Shown one piece after another: positions 61,707 to 64,000 of a stretch of DNA of 64,000 nt. A model generated the notes under the pieces. The model was not told where the DNA came from, did no database searches, and saw only the letters and a program-made list of their open reading frames with translations. The DNA is taken from NCBI GenBank assembly GCA_012317185.1, contig CP048838.1, positions 1,426,001 through 1,490,000 on the forward strand. Reading direction: 5' to 3'. A program made the translations under genes and the position numbers. This DNA is from [Clostridium] innocuum (lineage in GTDB: Bacteria; Bacillota_I; Bacilli_A; Erysipelotrichales; Erysipelotrichaceae). Each line of letters starts with the position of its first letter. The first letter of the stretch is position 1.

Positions 61707-61994
61707 TCAGAAAGCTATGCACAAAAGTAAAAGACAGAGAAGCAGAAGTCCCGAAATACTGGTACCGATGATGCCCAGCACCAGACCGGCAATCGCTCTG
61801 CCTGCCGGACGTAGCACCCTGGCTCTGGCTCCCATGACAATAGCCAGAATTCCGCAAGCCAGAGAAACAAGCACAATCAGCATTCCCGGCAGCCACCGGA
61901 AAAAGGAAAACAGGATAGCAGGCACACAGAATGATACAGAAACAATGCCGAGAACCATGGATGCAATCGCTGTACGGATTGTCGCGCTGTTCAT
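61707..61994 (-). CDS. DUF4190-like small membrane protein
   Basis: The 95-residue protein has two or three membrane segments with the glycine-rich repeats ASMVLGIVSV, LACGILAIVMG and AIAGLVLGIIG typical of DUF4190. Function unknown. It starts after AAAGGATGGATTTGAT. Confidence 0.75.
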   Translation of the reverse strand: MNSATIRTAIASMVLGIVSVSFCVPAILFSFFRWLPGMLIVLVSLACGILAIVMGARARVLRPAGRAIAGLVLGIIGTSISGLLLLCLLLLCIAF

Positions 61995-62017
61995 ATCAAA
62001 TCCATCCTTTCAATATA

Positions 62018-62037
62018 AAACGGGCCATAGCCCGTTT
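62018..62037 (-). terminator. Terminator of the 187-residue protein gene
   Basis: AAACGGGC-TATG-GCCCGTTT followed on the minus strand by TATATTG; it touches the stop codon. Confidence 0.65.
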
Positions 62038-62599
62038 AACCGCCAATCTGATAATCGTCATCCAGTACCTTGATTTGACTGTCACCGATAATGAAATAAT
62101 GCGGATAATGATACAGCAGATTCTTATTCACAAAGGAAATGCTGCCCAGCAGAATATCCACAGCCTCAATGGATGTACGTGTCATAAGATCGGAAATAAA
62201 ATTGAAATCTGTTTTCATGTCCTTGTAATGTGCATCGGAGAATGTGTAGATGGTGTTTTCCGGAATAAAGCCGGTTGCTCTACTCAGCGGTTTCACAATA
62301 TTTCTTGCATAAGCCGGAGCACTGATTTCATAGCCGTTCATACTCAATGGGGTACCATATTCCACGATAGCCTTTAGAATACGCGCATTACCAATCACCT
62401 TTTCCAGAGAATCATCCTTGACATTGATGACAAATTTACGACCTTCGGCAAACTGATTGATATGATATTCGTTCTGAAAGAACAGATACATGTGATGATT
62501 CAGTGTCTTTGCGACATCCTCTCTCACCGGCTCATATCCAACCCAGCCTCCAAAATCATTTACATCTGCAATTTCGATTCCATACATAACCTGTTTCAT
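62036..62599 (-). CDS. Conserved-looking protein of unknown function, 187 residues
   Basis: This soluble protein has no membrane segment or recognised motif. It begins MKQVMYGIEIADVNDFGGWVGYEPV, has a mixed alpha/beta pattern, and ends LDDDYQIGG. The ATG follows GAGAGGAGAATTCAT. It is not evidently linked to neighbours; the DUF4190 gene lies beyond its terminator. Confidence 0.75.
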   Translation of the reverse strand: MKQVMYGIEIADVNDFGGWVGYEPVREDVAKTLNHHMYLFFQNEYHINQFAEGRKFVINVKDDSLEKVIGNARILKAIVEYGTPLSMNGYEISAPAYARNIVKPLSRATGFIPENTIYTFSDAHYKDMKTDFNFISDLMTRTSIEAVDILLGSISFVNKNLLYHYPHYFIIGDSQIKVLDDDYQIGG

Positions 62600-62993
62600 A
62601 TGAATTCTCCTCTCGTGTGTAGTTCTTATCTATATTATATACTGAAATGAATGTAAAAAACAGATTTTACGCACAAATTCTCCATGCTTTTCCTTATACA
62701 GAAGTGTTTACAGTCGCAAAGGTATGCCATCATATGCGAATTCCTTCGAAAAATACTGACTGCGTGGCATACAAAGCAGTATCCTACAGATACCCGGAAG
62801 TGGTCTTCCCAAACTGAATGTAACAGGTAGTAAATATTCCGCTAATAGTGCTCTCTGATTTTTTTACAAATTTCTATTATTTCCTATCCACATATGATAA
62901 AATTATACAAAGGTTTACCAGTGCTTTTACAGAGTCTGCATGCTGTATGCACAAGCGATAGCATAGGCTTTTGATAGAGAGAGGATATCGGGG
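62600..62993. other. Divergent intergenic region
   Basis: 394 bases between divergent genes with no supported gene. It is AT-rich near 62850-62900 (TTTTTTTACAAATTTC, then ATGATAAAATTATAC), where the promoter of the next gene probably lies. Confidence 0.4.
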
Positions 62994-64000
62994 ATGAGTA
63001 GAAAACGGATTTGTGAGGATTGCGGAAATAAGTGCAATGATGAATATTGTCCGATTTGCGGAAGGAAAACAAAGGTATACAACGAAGCTTCCCGTCAGGA
63101 GGATACGCTGTATGATGCCGCAAAGTATCGTACCACGGCTGATACGAAAAAAGCGGAGAGTGGCGTGTTTGAAGAAAAGAAGGAGCGCATCGATGACAGT
63201 GAGCGTGTAAGGGAGCACCGCTATAATCATCCCAATGCGAAGAATTTGCGCCTGCGCATGGAAAAGGGTGGACATCCGTATTATGAGCATATCAAGGGAG
63301 GGGGTACGCAGAAAAATATCCGTTTGGTTCAGCTGTTCAGCCTGCTGCTGATTATCGGTATCGTGGTTGCGGTTGCTGTGGTCGCTGTGACCTCCTTTCG
63401 CGATGAGCCTTCGGCATTCACAGACAATGAGGACATTGGTGACAGCTTTGTGAGTGGAAATATTTCCAAGCATGAGGTGGATGAGAAGGTTTCCCTGACC
63501 TGTATGGTAAAGGATTATGAATATGCCGAAGGTGTCCAGACGGTCATTGTGGAAAATAACAGTCCGTATTTTGTGAAAACGGATTTGATAAAGAACGGAG
63601 AACCGGTGGGATATTTGAATCTGCCTTCCCATTCAAAAACGGAGAATCTGATTTATGATGAAAATCTGTCCTCCTGTGAGAATAAAATCTACGGGGTGTA
63701 TGAAATGGATATCGAAAAGCCGCAGGTAGCCTACACATTTACGGATACGTATGTGGAAGACTATACGCTGCAGGCAAGGATAGATGTAAAGGAAGCTATT
63801 GATGAAAAGCAGCTTGCCGTTCTCATGCGTTATCTGTATGCACAGGCCAGTGAATCCTTTCTGTATGAGCTGTATGAGGTGAACATCTATCAGGGCGATC
63901 GATACCTGTTCGATTCCTATTTTGACTTTACACGAGGAACCATCAAATTCAATTCCGTGGAGGCATCTTTTACTATGGAGGACATCGTTATCGAAAATTA
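62994..64000 (+). CDS. Zinc-ribbon membrane protein (partial, runs off the window)
   Basis: At least 335 residues. The N-terminus is a zinc ribbon (ICEDCGNKCNDEYCPICGRK, two CxxC pairs). A charged linker of about 90 residues follows, then one membrane helix near residues 113-135 (LLLIIGIVVAVAVVAV), then an extracytoplasmic beta-rich part with no recognised family. The ATG 62994 follows GAGAGAGGATATCGGGG. The end is cut by the window. Confidence 0.8.
   Translation, partial: MSRKRICEDCGNKCNDEYCPICGRKTKVYNEASRQEDTLYDAAKYRTTADTKKAESGVFEEKKERIDDSERVREHRYNHPNAKNLRLRMEKGGHPYYEHIKGGGTQKNIRLVQLFSLLLIIGIVVAVAVVAVTSFRDEPSAFTDNEDIGDSFVSGNISKHEVDEKVSLTCMVKDYEYAEGVQTVIVENNSPYFVKTDLIKNGEPVGYLNLPSHSKTENLIYDENLSSCENKIYGVYEMDIEKPQVAYTFTDTYVEDYTLQARIDVKEAIDEKQLAVLMRYLYAQASESFLYELYEVNIYQGDRYLFDSYFDFTRGTIKFNSVEASFTMEDIVIEN

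Noticed and set aside
1..64000. CRISPR array, rRNA operon or intact transposase
   Set aside because: No regularly spaced repeats, rRNA-like sequence or transposase motif was seen; the only dispersed repeats are the 20-bp elements and the tRNA-Glu end.

Overview
The window reads as chromosome of a low-to-mid GC, anaerobic member of the Bacillota. Strong AGGAGG-type ribosome binding sites, pyruvate:ferredoxin oxidoreductase, CBS-type manganese pyrophosphatase, DUF1836, DUF368 and DUF2975/XRE operons fit class Erysipelotrichia ([Clostridium] innocuum-like). That placement is inference from gene content and could not be checked. No rRNA, CRISPR array, complete insertion sequence or intact prophage was seen.

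Layout. 1-2065 holds a broken AAA-ATPase/PD-(D/E)XK gene riddled with short GC-rich inserts. 2308-10663 holds a membrane protein, a 44-residue ORF and a 2429-residue protein made of about 22 tandem ~100-residue modules. 10872-22231 is mostly housekeeping and regulation: pyruvate:ferredoxin oxidoreductase, AI-2E-type exporter, amidase, membrane-anchored XRE regulator, CBS-pyrophosphatase and a GGDEF protein. 22377-28601 is an AT-rich accessory locus: LytTR response regulator, a sensor kinase split at a T9 tract, a secreted DUF2712-like protein, four permeases arranged A-B-A'-B' and an ABC ATPase. 28690-31478 is a yybP-ykoY (Mn2+) riboswitch driving a P-type cation ATPase. 32091-37376 carries a FUSC-HAD fusion with a probably dead HAD domain, an XRE/membrane pair and a divergent NatAB-like ABC operon. 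37612-42143 is a GntR regulator and a phosphonate-type ABC importer (phnD, phnC, phnE, phnE) with two Pho-box-like repeat arrays. 42331-53630 mixes a PTS IIB orphan, an ABC pair, DUF368, an amidase, a UvrD-like helicase, tRNA-Asn, a FakA-like fragment protein, a DUF2975/DUF2975/XRE operon, a CPBP protease and a 23S rRNA-type methyltransferase. 54206-55476 is a decayed element next to tRNA-Glu. 55691-64000 returns to core genes: asparaginase, DUF1836, phosphoesterase, malic enzyme, fumarase, small membrane proteins and a truncated zinc-ribbon membrane protein.

How genes work together. Malic enzyme (+) and fumarase (-) are convergent neighbours and link fumarate, malate and pyruvate, which pyruvate:ferredoxin oxidoreductase can oxidise. 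The phosphonate importer appears to answer to phosphate limitation through its Pho boxes, although no C-P lyase or phosphonatase gene is in view. The riboswitch makes the P-type pump a likely Mn2+ exporter. The LytTR locus is a self-contained signalling and export or immunity module whose kinase is now out of frame.

The strongest candidates for something undescribed are the 20-bp element found five times inside one gene, the giant modular protein with a cysteine-rich N-terminal half and a cysteine-free C-terminal part, and the LytTR/DUF2712/A-B-A'-B' permease module.
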